A stretch of 24,261 bases of DNA from Armadillidium nasatum (GCA_009176605.1 SEYY01000711.1:226877-251137); one strand, 5' to 3'; counted from the stretch's first letter, positions 1-14,044 are shown. A program made the numbers and translations. The notes: generated by a model not told the origin, from the letters alone.

Positions 1-760
1 CTTTTCAAGGAGAATTGCATGAGTGGAACCACCACAGATATATTAGGCGTACTCCATACAGGGGCGAACAACACCCCTATAAAGGGCAAGCAACTGGGGT
101 GGTATGAAGAAGTTCTGAAGGCGCCTCAGAACACCCAACCTCTTAGAAGCTTGTTTAGAAAGAGAAGTAATGTGATCTTTCCAAGAAAGAGCACATTACT
201 TAATATTAAGGAGATGGAAGTTTGAGTTGTGTGTTTTCAAAGAAGGTGTTTTATTGTGGAAGGTTGTGTCAAGTAATGAGATGGAGGAATAGAGTTTTTG
301 AGGCATTGAAAACGACAATGTTTTCTTTGCCCCAATTGGAAATACGAGATAGATCAGAGGTTAGCTGCTCCAAGGCCACCCTCCCTGCGTTTATTAACTT
401 GTTGTTGGGAGGGGCGCCTTTCAAGAGTAATTAAAGGTGGAGTCAACTGCATAGGAATGAATAGAAGAATAGAGAGAAGGTTATTAATGAAAAGCAGAAA
501 ACGTGTTGTGGATAGGACAGATCCTTGAGTAACACCACTATTAATAGATTTATAGTTGTACTATAGAACGACCAGAAAGGAAATTAGAGAGGAACCCACA
601 GAGAGAGGGATAGATTCCGAAAGAGGGAAGTTTGGAAATCGAAGCTTTGTGCAAGACTCTATCGAAAGCTTTCGATATGTCCAGCAACACTGCAAAAGAT
701 TCACCGAAATGCCGAAGAGTGGAGGAACAAGAGTCAGAGAGGAGGGAAAGATGATGACCA
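1..760 (-). pseudogene. LINE (jockey/CR1-type non-LTR) reverse transcriptase fragment, decayed
   Basis: On the minus strand, three broken frames together read as the middle and C-terminal part of a non-LTR reverse transcriptase. The first block (about 705-550) has the RT motif AVLLDISKAFDRV followed by an SKLPSFGI-type segment. A second block near 480-430 carries the FLLFIN and SYAVDS region. A third (about 190-1) resembles the family's C-terminal stretch LFKQASKRLGVLRRL, LYRGVVRPCMEYA and GGSTHAILLE. Stops and frameshifts separate the blocks. The catalytic FADD/YADD box reads YAVD, so one of its two aspartates is lost and the copy is dead. Its upstream end is cut by the (TA)n tract at 779. 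The assignment to a jockey/CR1-like clade comes from motif wording, not a search. Confidence 0.8.
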
Positions 761-776
761 GTAGAGTGTTTCTTCC

Positions 777-919
<143 letters not shown>

Positions 920-924
920 CTCAC

Positions 925-1072
925 CACGTCCTGCTTAGTTGGATTAGTTTTAAGTTTTTCCACTCTTCTTTTTTGCATTTTTAAAAGATCAGCCTGAATA
1001 AATTCTTGAGTATGATTGAGTCCAAGTTCAAGAAAGAATTTCCCAAGGGCACTTCTATAATAGCCTTCCCAT
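925..1072 (-). CDS. Host gene, exon 6 of those visible (partial gene)
   Basis: The acceptor is a pyrimidine-rich stretch ending CTAACAG at 1073, and the donor is GTGAGT at 924-919. The first base completes the Arg codon begun by AG at the end of the previous exon (phase 2 in), and the exon ends in phase 0. It encodes about 49 residues starting [19 protein letters not shown] and ending in a basic segment around [10 protein letters not shown]. The segment looks like a compact conserved helix-rich block followed by a basic tail. I have a weak recollection of similar sequence ahead of the zinc fingers in the chromatin protein MEP-1, but cannot verify it. The next exon would lie to the left of the window. 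Confidence 0.75.
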
Positions 1073-1559
1073 CTGTTAGGAAAAAGCGAAAAATAATAAT
1101 AATCAATTTGGCTATATGAGTAGATAAAGTATAATTAAAGCTTAAATTTTAAGTATTAATTAAAATCATTACACGCTCATTAAAAGCCTATTAAAATTTG
1201 AGGACTACCAAGAATTGCTGGTTAGATTAACTGATAAAAAAAACTTGCATTACTCTAAACATTAGTATCATATTCTGTTCCTCATATTCTATTACGAGTT
1301 ATCACTCACGAAATTCAAAAACCTAAAGTATTATTCTCTCAACTACAATTATATAATTACTGTACAACATTTACTGTACATATATACTGTACAATTATAT
1401 AATTACTGTACAACATATTTATTTGTACATATATACTGTACAAGATACCCTACATATTTTGAAAGGGTTTATTTTGAACTCAAAAATTTACTTTTTAAAT
1501 AGTTAATGTACAACCTCTTCAGGTTCATTTTGAGCCCAAAATTTTACTTTTTAACTTAC
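1073..1559 (-). other. Host intron with short tandem duplications
   Basis: AT-rich intron between the exons at 2104-1560 and 1072-925. It contains a diverged 46-base tandem duplication (from 1346 and from 1392, each with TGTACA-rich sequence). It also has a diverged direct repeat of about 30 bases (about 1469-1499 and 1527-1555), the second copy abutting the splice donor at 1559. No coding potential was seen. Confidence 0.7.
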
Positions 1560-2104
1560 CTTCCAAGATGACTGAAATCTTCTTTGTCTTCCTTGTCTAA
1601 TTCAATAATTTCTTCTTCTTTCGCTTTTGGTTTTTCTTCTTTTTTGTTTTCTTTATTTTCACTACTTGCGATTTCCTTACTTTCATCTTTCTTTTCTTCA
1701 TCTTTTCTTTCCTTTTCTACTTCTTTTATTTCTGCTTCATCCGATTCCTTTTTCTCTTCTACAACTTCACTATCCACCTCCATTTTTTCATCTTCTTTTT
1801 TGTCTTTTTCATCATCTTTGTTGGAGGTTTTTTCTTCTTCTTCTTTTTCTTCTTTACTTTCATCTACCTCCATCTTTTCTTCCTTATCCTCTTTTTCCTT
1901 CTCGGGTTCTTCTTCTACTTTCTCTTCGCTTTTCTTCTTTTCTTCTTCTTCTTTTTTCTTTTTTTCTAAGTCTTCTTCTTCTTCCTTCTTCTTTCTCTCT
2001 TCTTCTTCTTCTTCCTTTTTCTTTTTTTCTTCCTCCTTTTTTCTCTTTCCTTCCTCTTCTTCGTGTTCTCTTTTAATGCGGTCTAAATAGTCTCTAATTG
2101 ATTC
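1560..2104 (-). CDS. Host gene, exon 5 of those visible: Glu/Lys-rich charged helix
   Basis: The acceptor is an AT-rich pyrimidine tract ending AAAAG at 2105, and the donor is GTAAGT at 1559-1554. It enters in phase 0 and leaves in phase 2 (181 codons plus 2 bases). It begins ESIRDYLDRIKREHEEEE and continues as long runs of Glu and Lys, with two MEVD segments and an EEIIELDKEDKEDFSHLGR-type end. The composition predicts a long charged single helix or a disordered acidic tract, typical of nuclear and chromatin proteins. There are no catalytic motifs. The open frames on the opposite strand here are only the Ser/Phe-rich antisense of this exon. Confidence 0.8.
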
Positions 2105-2133
2105 CTTTTAAAGAAAAAAATTATTATTAACAC

Positions 2134-2144
2134 TATATATATAT

Positions 2145-2231
<87 letters not shown>
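2134..2231. repeat. (TA)n microsatellite
   Basis: About 95 bases of TA with one phase break near 2155. It lies in the intron about 25 bases upstream (minus-strand sense) of the acceptor of exon 5. Confidence 0.97.
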
Positions 2232-2232
<1 letters not shown>

Positions 2233-2540
2233 TTAACATTTCATACTTCTACCCTTCAACAGGATGAATTTAATTTTATATAACACCAAAAAAGTATTTA
2301 TTTTTTTTTTCAATTAAAATTTTCTTCAGTTTACTTAGTTTTTTTATGATAAAAGAATTTTTTAATTGGTGTTTCTACTAGAAGCACAAAATTAGGAAAT
2401 GACCAAAAAAGAAAAAGAAAAAAGTTTCTCCATAAAGCTTTAAACAGTTAAGTTTTTAACATTTTTTTTTTTTTTCAATAAATAACTATTGAAAGCATTT
2501 TTACTATGAGAATTAAAAGACACTTTATACAAATATACCA

Positions 2541-2571
<31 letters not shown>

Positions 2572-2757
2572 GGGGGAAATGAGATATTACATTTAAAAAA
2601 AAAAACTAAATACAAAGTAAATTAATTTTTCTAATATAAACTTAAATTTTAATCCCTCATGTAAAATAATTAACAAATATAAAATATAAAAGCAATATCA
2701 AATGGAATAAACTAAAACCAACGTTTTCGCAAAGCAAAAGCACAGATATATACTAAC
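2232..2757 (-). other. Host intron, AT-rich, with homopolymers
   Basis: Intron sequence without coding signal. It contains several T-runs and a T18 run followed directly by a G15 run (2544-2576). The 70 bases next to the exon 4 donor (about 2686-2757) recur in diverged form at about 6532-6600. Confidence 0.7.
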
Positions 2758-2913
2758 CACTGGTTTTCCTTCCATAACATATGGAACAATAAATGATGGA
2801 GCTTCTATAACGTACGCATCATCTTGCAAGGCTCCTAAGGTATTGTAATACTGTTGTAATGTAGCAATGTAATGAGGATTAGAAACCGATGTTCCTCCTT
2901 GTGCTACCAACAC
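2758..2913 (-). CDS. Host gene, exon 4 of those visible
   Basis: The acceptor is TTTACAG at 2914 after a T-rich tract, and the donor is GTTAGT at 2757-2752. Phase 0 to phase 0, 52 codons. It encodes a segment starting VLVAQGGTSVSNPHYIATLQ, followed by a YNTLGALQDD stretch and ending IVPYVMEGKPV. The mix of Gln, Tyr and hydrophobic residues looks folded or conserved rather than low complexity. It joins in frame to the charged exon to its left and the Ser/Thr/Gln-rich exon to its right. No family was recognised with certainty. Confidence 0.8.
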
Positions 2914-3081
2914 CTGTAAACAGAAAACAACAACTATATTATAAACGTTCTTCAAATTGTTGTCTTTTGACTCTAAAACTCAACCAAGTAATGTACACAC
3001 AATTAAAACACGATAATTAAGTAATGTTATACATATTAATAAATTGAACCTAACATATTAAATTTCCTTTTTTAAGCATAC

Positions 3082-3330
3082 CTGCTGTATTGCATTTAAA
3101 TAAGCACTCTGTAATCCTTGCATGGCTGGATTACCACCGGTAATAGTTTGGATAGCAGTTTGAATATTTGCTGTGGCATTTGTTGATACTGTAGTTTGTG
3201 CTGAAACATTACTAGTGATTTTACTTTGAGCGTTGCCGTGATGGGTAGACATGCCACCCTGGCCTTTTATCAATGTGTTTGTATCGATGATGATTACATT
3301 TGAATTGTCTTTTCCACTTCCTCCTTTGTG
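3082..3330 (-). CDS. Host gene, exon 3 of those visible: Ser/Thr/Asn/Gln-rich
   Basis: The acceptor is TACTTTTAG at 3331, and the donor is GTATGC at 3081-3076. Phase 0 to phase 0, 83 codons. It begins HKGGSGKDNSNVIIIDTNT, continues through a Gly/His-rich patch and a Thr/Ala/Gln-rich region with TANIQTAIQTITGG, and ends AYLNAIQQ. The Gln-rich composition runs on into the next exon. It is probably a flexible linker of a nuclear protein, with no catalytic motif. A (TA)n tract starts 14 bases upstream of its acceptor, at 3344. Confidence 0.8.
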
Positions 3331-3338
3331 CTAAAAGT

Positions 3339-5040
<1,702 letters not shown>

Positions 5041-5088
5041 CAAAGGTTCTCTCTGCTTTATGGACTTGAAGCGCTCTTGAAAAGTAGT
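5041..5088 (-). CDS. Host gene, 48-base microexon (exon 2 of those visible)
   Basis: Minus strand: a strong pyrimidine tract ending GTTTTATAG gives the acceptor at 5089, and GTATGC follows at 5040-5035 as donor. The same GTATGC donor hexamer is used by the next exon. The exon is exactly 16 codons, open, and phase 0 on both sides (TTFQERFKSIKQREPL). It therefore fits between the phase-0 end of the large exon at 10904 and the phase-0 start at 3330 without disturbing the frame. It is a GC-richer patch in an otherwise AAT-rich intron. Because the phase is neutral it could be alternatively spliced. No transcript is available to confirm it. Confidence 0.6.
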
Positions 5089-5285
5089 CTATAAAACAAA
5101 ACAAAAAAAAGAAATAATATACTACTGTAATAAAAAAAAATGTAAAATCAAATAAAAAAGCAAAAATTTAATTAAATGTAAATAACAGTTAGTTTCTAGT
5201 ATCTATTTAACTCCTTCCCTTAAGTATTCATATATTGCTTAAACTTAGTGGTACAAGTTAAAGTGATATCTTGATGGGTTGGCGT

Positions 5286-5859
5286 CAGGGTTGGCATTGA
5301 TTAAATCAAATTGATTTAATCAGTTGATTAAATCAATTGATTTTTTTATGAAAAAATCATGATTTTTTTGATTTTTAAAAAAAATAATATAACTTTTTTT
5401 TTATTTGTTTTATTTTGTCATATTTTTTGATACATAATGATATAACAGATATATTAGTTCCTTCTTACTGTGTTAAAAAACTTTAAAGTAGTTTATATAT
5501 TAGAAATATAACTTCCTTAATATTTGGTTCAAGATTTCATATATAGGGTAATACAAGAATCTGATCTTCATTAATATAATTTATCCAATATAGAACTGTT
5601 AGAGTTTAGAATTCCTAATATATATTCAATCAAATCTTCAACAAAATTTTATTGAGCTTTAATCTAATGCAATTTGAGGTTATAGACAAAAGAGAAAACA
5701 GAAAAGACAATTCCTTTTAATTTTCAACCATTTAAATTTTTATACATTATAAGAAAACAATATTCCTCTATATAAATTATAAAAGAAAGAAAATTTAAGC
5801 ACTTTTGATGCATAATCATTAATCCATAAATTAAATACATAACTTGAAAAATTATATAT

Positions 5860-5954
<95 letters not shown>

Positions 5955-6457
5955 TTTTCAAGTTATGTATTTAATTTATGGATTAATGATTATGCATCAA
6001 AAGTGCTTAAATTTTCTTTCTTTTATAATTTATATAGAGGAATATTGTTTTCTTATAATGTATAAAAATTTAAATGGTTGAAAATTAAAAGGAATTGTCT
6101 TTTCTGTTTTCTCTTTTGTCTATAGCCTCAAATTGCATTAGATTAAAGCTCAATAAAATTTTGTTGAAGATTTGATTGAATATATATTAGGAATTCTAAA
6201 CTCTAACAGTTCTATATTGGATAAATTATATTAATGAAGATCAGATTCTTGTATTACCCTATATGAAATCTTGAACCAAATATTAAGGAAGTTATATTTC
6301 TAATATATAAACTACTTTAAAGTTTTTTAACACAGTAAGAAGGAACTAATATATCTGTTATATCATTATGTATCAAAAAATATGACAAAATAAAACAAAT
6401 AAAAAAAAAACAGTTTTATTATTTTTTTTTTAAAAATCAAAAAAATCACCAACCCTG
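5286..6457. mobile_element. hAT-like foldback (snapback) element with 8-bp target duplication
   Basis: A 1172-bp near-perfect inverted repeat. Left arm about 5360-5850 and right arm about 5958-6440 are almost identical, around a central (TA)n of about 90 bases with one phase break. The element begins CAGGGTTGG and ends CCAACCCTG, a hAT-type terminus. It is flanked by GTTGGCGT on the left (5278-5285) and GTTGGCAT on the right (6458-6465), an 8-bp target duplication with one mismatch, as expected for hAT. The left end has an additional block of about 60 bases with repeated GATTAAATCAA-type motifs that the right end lacks. There is no transposase, so it must be non-autonomous. It sits in host intron 1-2. 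Confidence 0.85.
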
Positions 6458-6531
6458 GTTGGCATGTTAATGACAATAAACCAAGAACAACCCTGCATGC
6501 CAAGTCAATGTCATAGTCAAACTATGACATT

Positions 6532-6600
6532 ATAAAAGCAATATCAAATAGAATAAACTAAAACAGGTGTTTTCACACAGCAGAGGACAGAAATATAACT
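6532..6600. repeat. Diverged copy of the intron sequence beside exon 4
   Basis: About 65 bases here match the 2690-2755 segment, including the shared stretch AAAGCAATATCAAAT and a following TAAACTAAAAC. The original lies immediately beyond the splice donor of the exon at 2913-2758. No copy of the exon itself is seen next to it. Confidence 0.6.
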
Positions 6601-6659
6601 GATTCTGTAAATAAAATTGCTAATTTTTCTCATATTACTATAACTTAACATATTACATA

Positions 6660-7322
<663 letters not shown>

Positions 7323-7504
7323 AACAAGGGTTGAATAAATATATAGAAACAATAGAAATAAAGAATGAATAAATATGACAAACATGAACTCGAAATAGAA
7401 GATTCGCCAAAGGTTCTCGTGTGTCACGTGTGGTAGGAAACCTAAAACATCTGTAGGAAGCGTCATTTGCTGTGTTCAACATTCTATGCTGGTACCAGTG
7501 ATGT

Positions 7505-8468
7505 ATGTCCAAGCTTGCAAAGTTTCAAAGAGGGAAAATTGTTGGCTCCCAGATGTGGAATCCATATATATGGGCATATATTATGATTCCAGAAAATATC
7601 ATTCGATAAACACTAGTGTGGAAATAATTCAAAATTGAGTGATAGAACAGACGAGCATTGTGAAGGTCTGTGACAGAAAATAAGAGAACAACAGCTGCAA
7701 AGGTTGCTCCTATAAGCTGAATACCAGTCTTGCAAATCCTGCGAAGAATAGTGGAGAACTCAATAGGCTCAATATTCATGGGCGTGCTGCAATCACCAAA
7801 AACCTTTTGTAAGCAATAAGGATGTCAGAAAGTGGTCAACACTCAAAAGGATTTAACTGCCTCATAGTGGAAGACACATCATATGAATTGAATTTCACAG
7901 TTCTGGACCTCTGACCTAGACCTAAATATGATCCAGACTTAGTTATGCCAAAGGTGAGGCATGGAGGAGGTTCCGTCAAATCTTGGACAGCCATATCATG
8001 GTAATCTGCGAGGCCAATTATCATCATGCGTAATTATGTAACTGCTAGGGATTATGTACGCATTTTGGGTGACCATTTCATCCAATGGAACAGAGAAAGT
8101 TTTTTTTTGAAGGTAGTGCCTTCTGTCAAGAAAATAAGGCTCCAATTCATCCAGCTCATGTTACCCAGTCATGGTTTGATGAACATGTATATGAAGCTTC
8201 ATGTCTTCCCTCGCCCCCAAAATCGCCAAGCCTTTATAAAGAGCCCCTATGGTTAATAATAATGGATAATAGGGCTCAAGAACACTATCCACTACTAGTA
8301 TCTCTACTGGAATTTCGTCTACATTTGCATGAGGAATGGTATAACATCCCATTATGTACCATCAAGGACTTATATTTTACCATTTCTAGAAAAATTCATG
8401 CTAACATATATGTGAAAGGTGATCCCATGCCATATTATGAAATAAATTCATGCATTTACCAAGTTTAA
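7505..8468 (+). pseudogene. Tc1-type transposase, decayed
   Basis: Reads in shifting frames as a Tc1-family transposase of about the right length (964 bp against about 1.0 kb for an intact gene). The start at 7505 gives MSKLAKFQRGKIVG, as in Tc1 helix-turn-helix N-termini. Around 7690-7800 there is LNTSLANP and then NIHGRAAI. Near 7950 VRHGGGSVKSW matches the HGGGSVM(V)W block. From 8085 the frame reads ENKAPIH, TQSWFDEH, PPKSPS, EPLW and EEWYNIP, the expected C-terminal order. Multiple in-frame stops and frameshifts are present, and the second catalytic Asp region (usually DDNAPIH-like) is altered to ENKAPIH. The gene is dead. (TA)n tracts flank it on both sides. Confidence 0.85.
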
Positions 8469-8483
8469 ATATTTTTATCCAAC

Positions 8484-8935
<452 letters not shown>

Positions 8936-8947
8936 TATTGATGTTAC

Positions 8948-9769
<822 letters not shown>

Positions 9770-9889
9770 TTAATAATGCAAAATTCTATTGCAATTGAAT
9801 ATTGTGTAATAAAAGATACGTATATTACTTGTTTCTGTTACTGTAACCTCTCTCTATTACATCCATATGCTCAAAAAACCTTTTATGGC

Positions 9890-10240
9890 CACCAATTCAA
9901 TCATCCTGAGCTTGAGGAATGGAGTGTGTTGTTTCAGTAAGATGGAGCTAAATTACATACAGCTCAAAGATCACTGCAATTTTTAATTAAGCTTGCAGAT
10001 CAGCTGATCTTGTTGTGTGACAATGATGGAGTTCTCTGGCCTCATTCCTTGTGACTGTTTTCTGTGGGGCTACTTAAATTAGGAATGTATTCCTCATCAA
10101 CCACAAACCTTTGACTCCTTTAAAGTTTTTATTCAGCGAGAGTTAGTTGTTGTTCCATCTGACATGGCCCGTCAGGTCATGGCAGTCTTCAGATTATGAC
10201 CCAAAGAGTGTACAGCTATTGATGGCCAAAAAATTTGGAT
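9890..10240 (+). pseudogene. Mariner-type transposase C-terminal relic
   Basis: Broken frames read FQ-stop-DGAKLHTAQ (compare the mariner FQQDGAPPH block). After a decayed stretch they read DCFLWGYLN with stop, and then HQPQTFDSFKVFIQREL, the DFFLWGYLK and downstream region of the family. The DGA aspartate is kept but several in-frame stops exist. There is no N-terminal half. It lies between a TAGGGATG-type element and a (TA)n tract. Confidence 0.75.
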
Positions 10241-10359
10241 ACTACATTCTTCAAAACTTGATAACTTAAAACAGTATTGAATGACATTCATGTGTGTAGA
10301 CAATAATTACCTGTAACTAAATTTTTTTTTTTTTTTTTATTTAAATAATATAATATAAT

Positions 10360-10895
<536 letters not shown>

Positions 10896-10903
10896 TTACT
10901 TAC

Positions 10904-12066
10904 TCCTTTATGGGTTTCCTTGGCTTTCTTTACGTCTGATTCACTTATAGCTAAAGGATCACTCTCCTCTATCATTTCAATGTCACTTTCTTCATTTTTT
11001 TTCACTTCTTTCGTAATTCTTATATCATCGTCATCATCAATTATGTCCCTAGGATCTGGATCTACATATTTTACAGGTTTTGTAATACCACTTGAACTAC
11101 GTGTAACCCTTTTAACTATTTCAACATTTATTTCTTTTTTCTTTTTTGGGGTCTTTTTTGGGGCTGGTTCTTTTTTACCTTCTTCGGTAGTAGGTGTTTT
11201 ACCTTCTTCAGCAGGTGTTTTACCATCTTCAGTAGTAGGTGTTTTGCCTTCTTCAGCAGTGGAAGTTTTACCTTCTTCGGCAGTAGAACTTTTACTTTCT
11301 TCGGCAGTAGAAGTTTTACCTTCTTCGGCAGTAGAAGTTTTACCTTCTTCAGCAGTAGAAGTTTCAGATTTTTTAGCTTTGTCATCAAGATCTTCACTTT
11401 TTTCTGCTTCTTTCTTTTCTCCAGCTTCCTCAATTACTTCTTTACTTTCATTTTCTCCTTTTTCACTTACTGTTTTACTCTTATCATCTTCAGGTTTTTT
11501 GGAATCATTATTACTTTTATCAAGAGACTTTTCCTTCTCTAATTCATCATTAGTTTGATTGTCTGATTTTGTTTCATTTACTTTATCAACACTTTGTACA
11601 ATATCAGATTTTTCTTCTGATTTCATGGTGCTTGTATCATTACTCCTTTCACCCTTTTCCACTTTTTCAGTATTTGAACTAGAACTAGATTTATTAGAAA
11701 TTTTTATTTCACTATTTGTTACGATTTTATCAACACTATCATTATTATCACTAGCTATTGTTTTTGAATCAATATCTGTACAACTAATAACTTTCCCATT
11801 TTGGGAGATGTTATCACTCTCATTTAGCTCTTTATTAGAGTCTTTTGTTATACACACACTATCTGATTTTGGTAATTCACAACTGTCTATATCTGATTTT
11901 GATAATTCACAATTGTCTAAAGAACTTTTATCACTTATATCTCCATTAACTTGAGGAGATTTACACTCAGGTTCACCATTTTCTAAATTTTCGGTGTGAT
12001 TCATCTTCTTCACCTCCTCTTTGGGTATAGATGAGTGACCGTTTAAAGTAGCAGAAATGCTTGAAC
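10904..12066 (-). CDS. Host gene, large acidic exon (exon 1 of those visible)
   Basis: The acceptor is a T-rich tract ending CTTAG at 12067, and the donor is a perfect GTAAGT at 10903. It enters at codon position 2 and leaves in phase 0, about 387 codons. The N-terminal part is Ser/Asn/Lys/Glu/Asp-rich with many possible phosphorylation sites. At 11362-11174 there are eight units of a degenerate octapeptide, consensus TSTAEEGK. A basic cluster [10 protein letters not shown] follows as a possible nuclear localisation signal, and then [20 protein letters not shown] and an acidic [11 protein letters not shown] stretch. The segment is probably intrinsically disordered and nuclear. The upstream exon is not visible. 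The family is not securely recognised; a MEP-1-like zinc-finger chromatin protein is a guess from the later exons. Confidence 0.8.
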
Positions 12067-13344
12067 CTAAGAAAAAAAATAAGTATAAGCACTTTTTAAG
12101 AATATATGAATATAAAAAAGTAAGTTTAGTCAATAAGTTAACTTTAAGAGTACATAATACAAAAGAGAATAAAAATGCAAGGAAATCAAACATAAATTTT
12201 AGAACATGTATTACTATATTTCAGTAGAAGACAATAAAATAATGATTACTACTATCATTCTTATTAAAAGTTGTTTTCTCTATCCAAGAAAAGATTGAAA
12301 TTGATGGTTATTCTTATATTTCGAAGTATTGCTTTAAATTCCATTCAGGAATTAAATCATTATGGTTCAATATTCTTTATCTAATGCAGAATAGAGACCT
12401 CATATAATACGTTTTTTGTCAGTTAGGAACTGGGTATCTCAATAAGAGTTTGAAACAGAATCCAATGATAAATAAAAAAGCATAGTTATAACCAATTATT
12501 TTAAATTTTTATATTGTTTAGAATATTTTACTTTTGACTTATTAAATAATTTCATAATTTAAATTGCTAAAGTCACATCATCTTACCTTATTATTTATTA
12601 TTTGTTAATGAAGCTAGTTAGTAATGTAATACAAAGGTAAACTTAGGAAATACTGACTATAATTAGCTAAAATTTAAAGATGTCATCCCATATTCAAAAA
12701 TCATCAAAGTGAAAAATTGATATTAAAACAAATTAGAACATAACTTGAAGACAGAATCTGACTTAAATAAAGAATTTAATTCAAACCATTTAAAAATGTA
12801 TGAAAGATTCGTCAATTTTAAAATATATTCTGTCACAGTGTTTCAAGGTTAAGACTATTTGAATTGAAAGTAGAAAACCTAATTGATGGAGAAGAGAAAT
12901 GAGAAAAAATTTAAAAAATAAAACAGACTTTATAAGAAATTCAAGGAAAGTAACAAGGGAGCTAAACTTTTTACATTTCAGTAATTAATCCAAGCAGTTT
13001 AAAAAGGAGTTCTAATTAAGAGATAATGGATATTAATCTAGAAATTTAGAATGAAAACATGAAACATTTTTAAGTTTTTAAAAATGTAATAAATATAGGA
13101 GAATGGGTCAACTTATGATGGATAATCATTGCAACTGCTAATTTGATAATCAATTTTTATTACATAATTTGCTTTAGTTTACAGAACAGATTTTAAGAAT
13201 TTAGAACGCTTTGTGTCCTTTTAAATTGAGGTTGAGGAAATTAAAAGAGTACTAATCATATTGGCTAGAATAAAATGCATGTCCTATTAGTAATGTGTTA
13301 GGATTTTAAAGAAAGGTTGTAGTTTTGTAATTTGTAGATAGATT
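12067..13344. other. AT-rich non-coding sequence, host intron
   Basis: About 1.3 kb of AT-rich, low-complexity sequence upstream (minus-strand sense) of the large exon. I looked for further exons with phase 1 ends and found none that are convincing. No repeats with clear structure were seen. Confidence 0.6.
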
Positions 13345-13750
13345 TCACATGATCCAAGTATTCTGGCTGACTGATTTTATAAGATGTTCACAAGTATCAT
13401 ATACAAGGATTTTCATATGCCCTAAAAGAGAGGTCAAGATTTTAGAATAGGCTGGCCAAGCAACCAGACCCTCACTCTTCCAATTCAGTATGTGGGTGGA
13501 ATATATGCAATTCAAAAATTCCTTTATATCATAACTAAAGTATGCTAGTACACCATGGTTTGGCAACAACATATGTTTATGCACAAAGTGGCAACTCTAT
13601 TTTATTCACACGAATTTTCTTTGGAAACAAACCTCTTTTGGTGGTGGTGTATGAAACAAAGAGAGAACTTCTTTCACAAGCAAAAGTACATCCACTTTGT
13701 CAGAGACTGTTGTAATCCATCACAGATGACTGACAGTGAGTTGTATTAAA
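13345..13750 (-). pseudogene. Mariner-type transposase relic
   Basis: The minus-strand frame at 13584-13345 reads LPNHGVLAYFSYDIKEFLN, then GLVAWPAYSKILTSLLGHMK, then LVYDTCEHLIKSV. The order matches the mariner blocks (W)FQQDGAPAHF..VREFLN, VAWPARSPDLTSLDFFLWGHMK and LVY. The QQDGA aspartate is Asn and the DFFLW block is degraded to LLG, so it is inactive. Sequence up to about 13750 may belong to the upstream part but is too decayed to read. Its orientation is opposite to the relic at 9890-10240. Confidence 0.7.
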
Positions 13751-13830
13751 GGAACCAATTTCCTCAGGTAGCTGATAGTTTTGGAATGATATATATAATG
13801 AATGGTCAGTACAGGCATTGAACTTCATGT

Positions 13831-14044
13831 ACAGTCGTCAACAGAAGTTCGTTCCTATTAAGCTAGAAATAAATATTTATATAAAATGGGGATCATTTCA
13901 GGTTCAGCCAATCACAGTTCAATTAAGCCCCGCTCAATGTTTTTATTTTCTTTTTATTCAAAATAGAGCTTTTATGAAATGATTTCCATTTTATATAAAT
14001 ATTTACTTCCAGCCTATTAGGAACGAACTTCTGTTGACGACTGT
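13831..14044. mobile_element. MITE-like element with 58-base terminal inverted repeats
   Basis: Begins ACAGTCGTCAACAGAAGTTC and ends with its reverse complement. The arms continue for about 58 bases to ATAAAATGG, with a few mismatches and a weaker continuation inside (GATCATTTCA / TGAAATGATT). Total length is 214 bp and it is non-coding. The short size and ends suit a Tc1/mariner-type derivative, but a clean TA target duplication is not visible: the left flank ends CATGT and the right flank starts GCATA. Confidence 0.75.

Noticed and set aside
1584..2090. Ser/Phe-rich open frame on the plus strand
   Set aside because: It is the exact antisense of the Glu/Lys-rich host exon; the splice sites and codon phase support the minus strand.
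8026..8256. Separate 76-codon plus-strand gene
   Set aside because: It is one of several frames of the decayed Tc1 transposase.
7836..8352. Minus-strand open frames across the Tc1 relic
   Set aside because: The plus strand matches transposase motifs in the correct order; the minus-strand frames are shadows.
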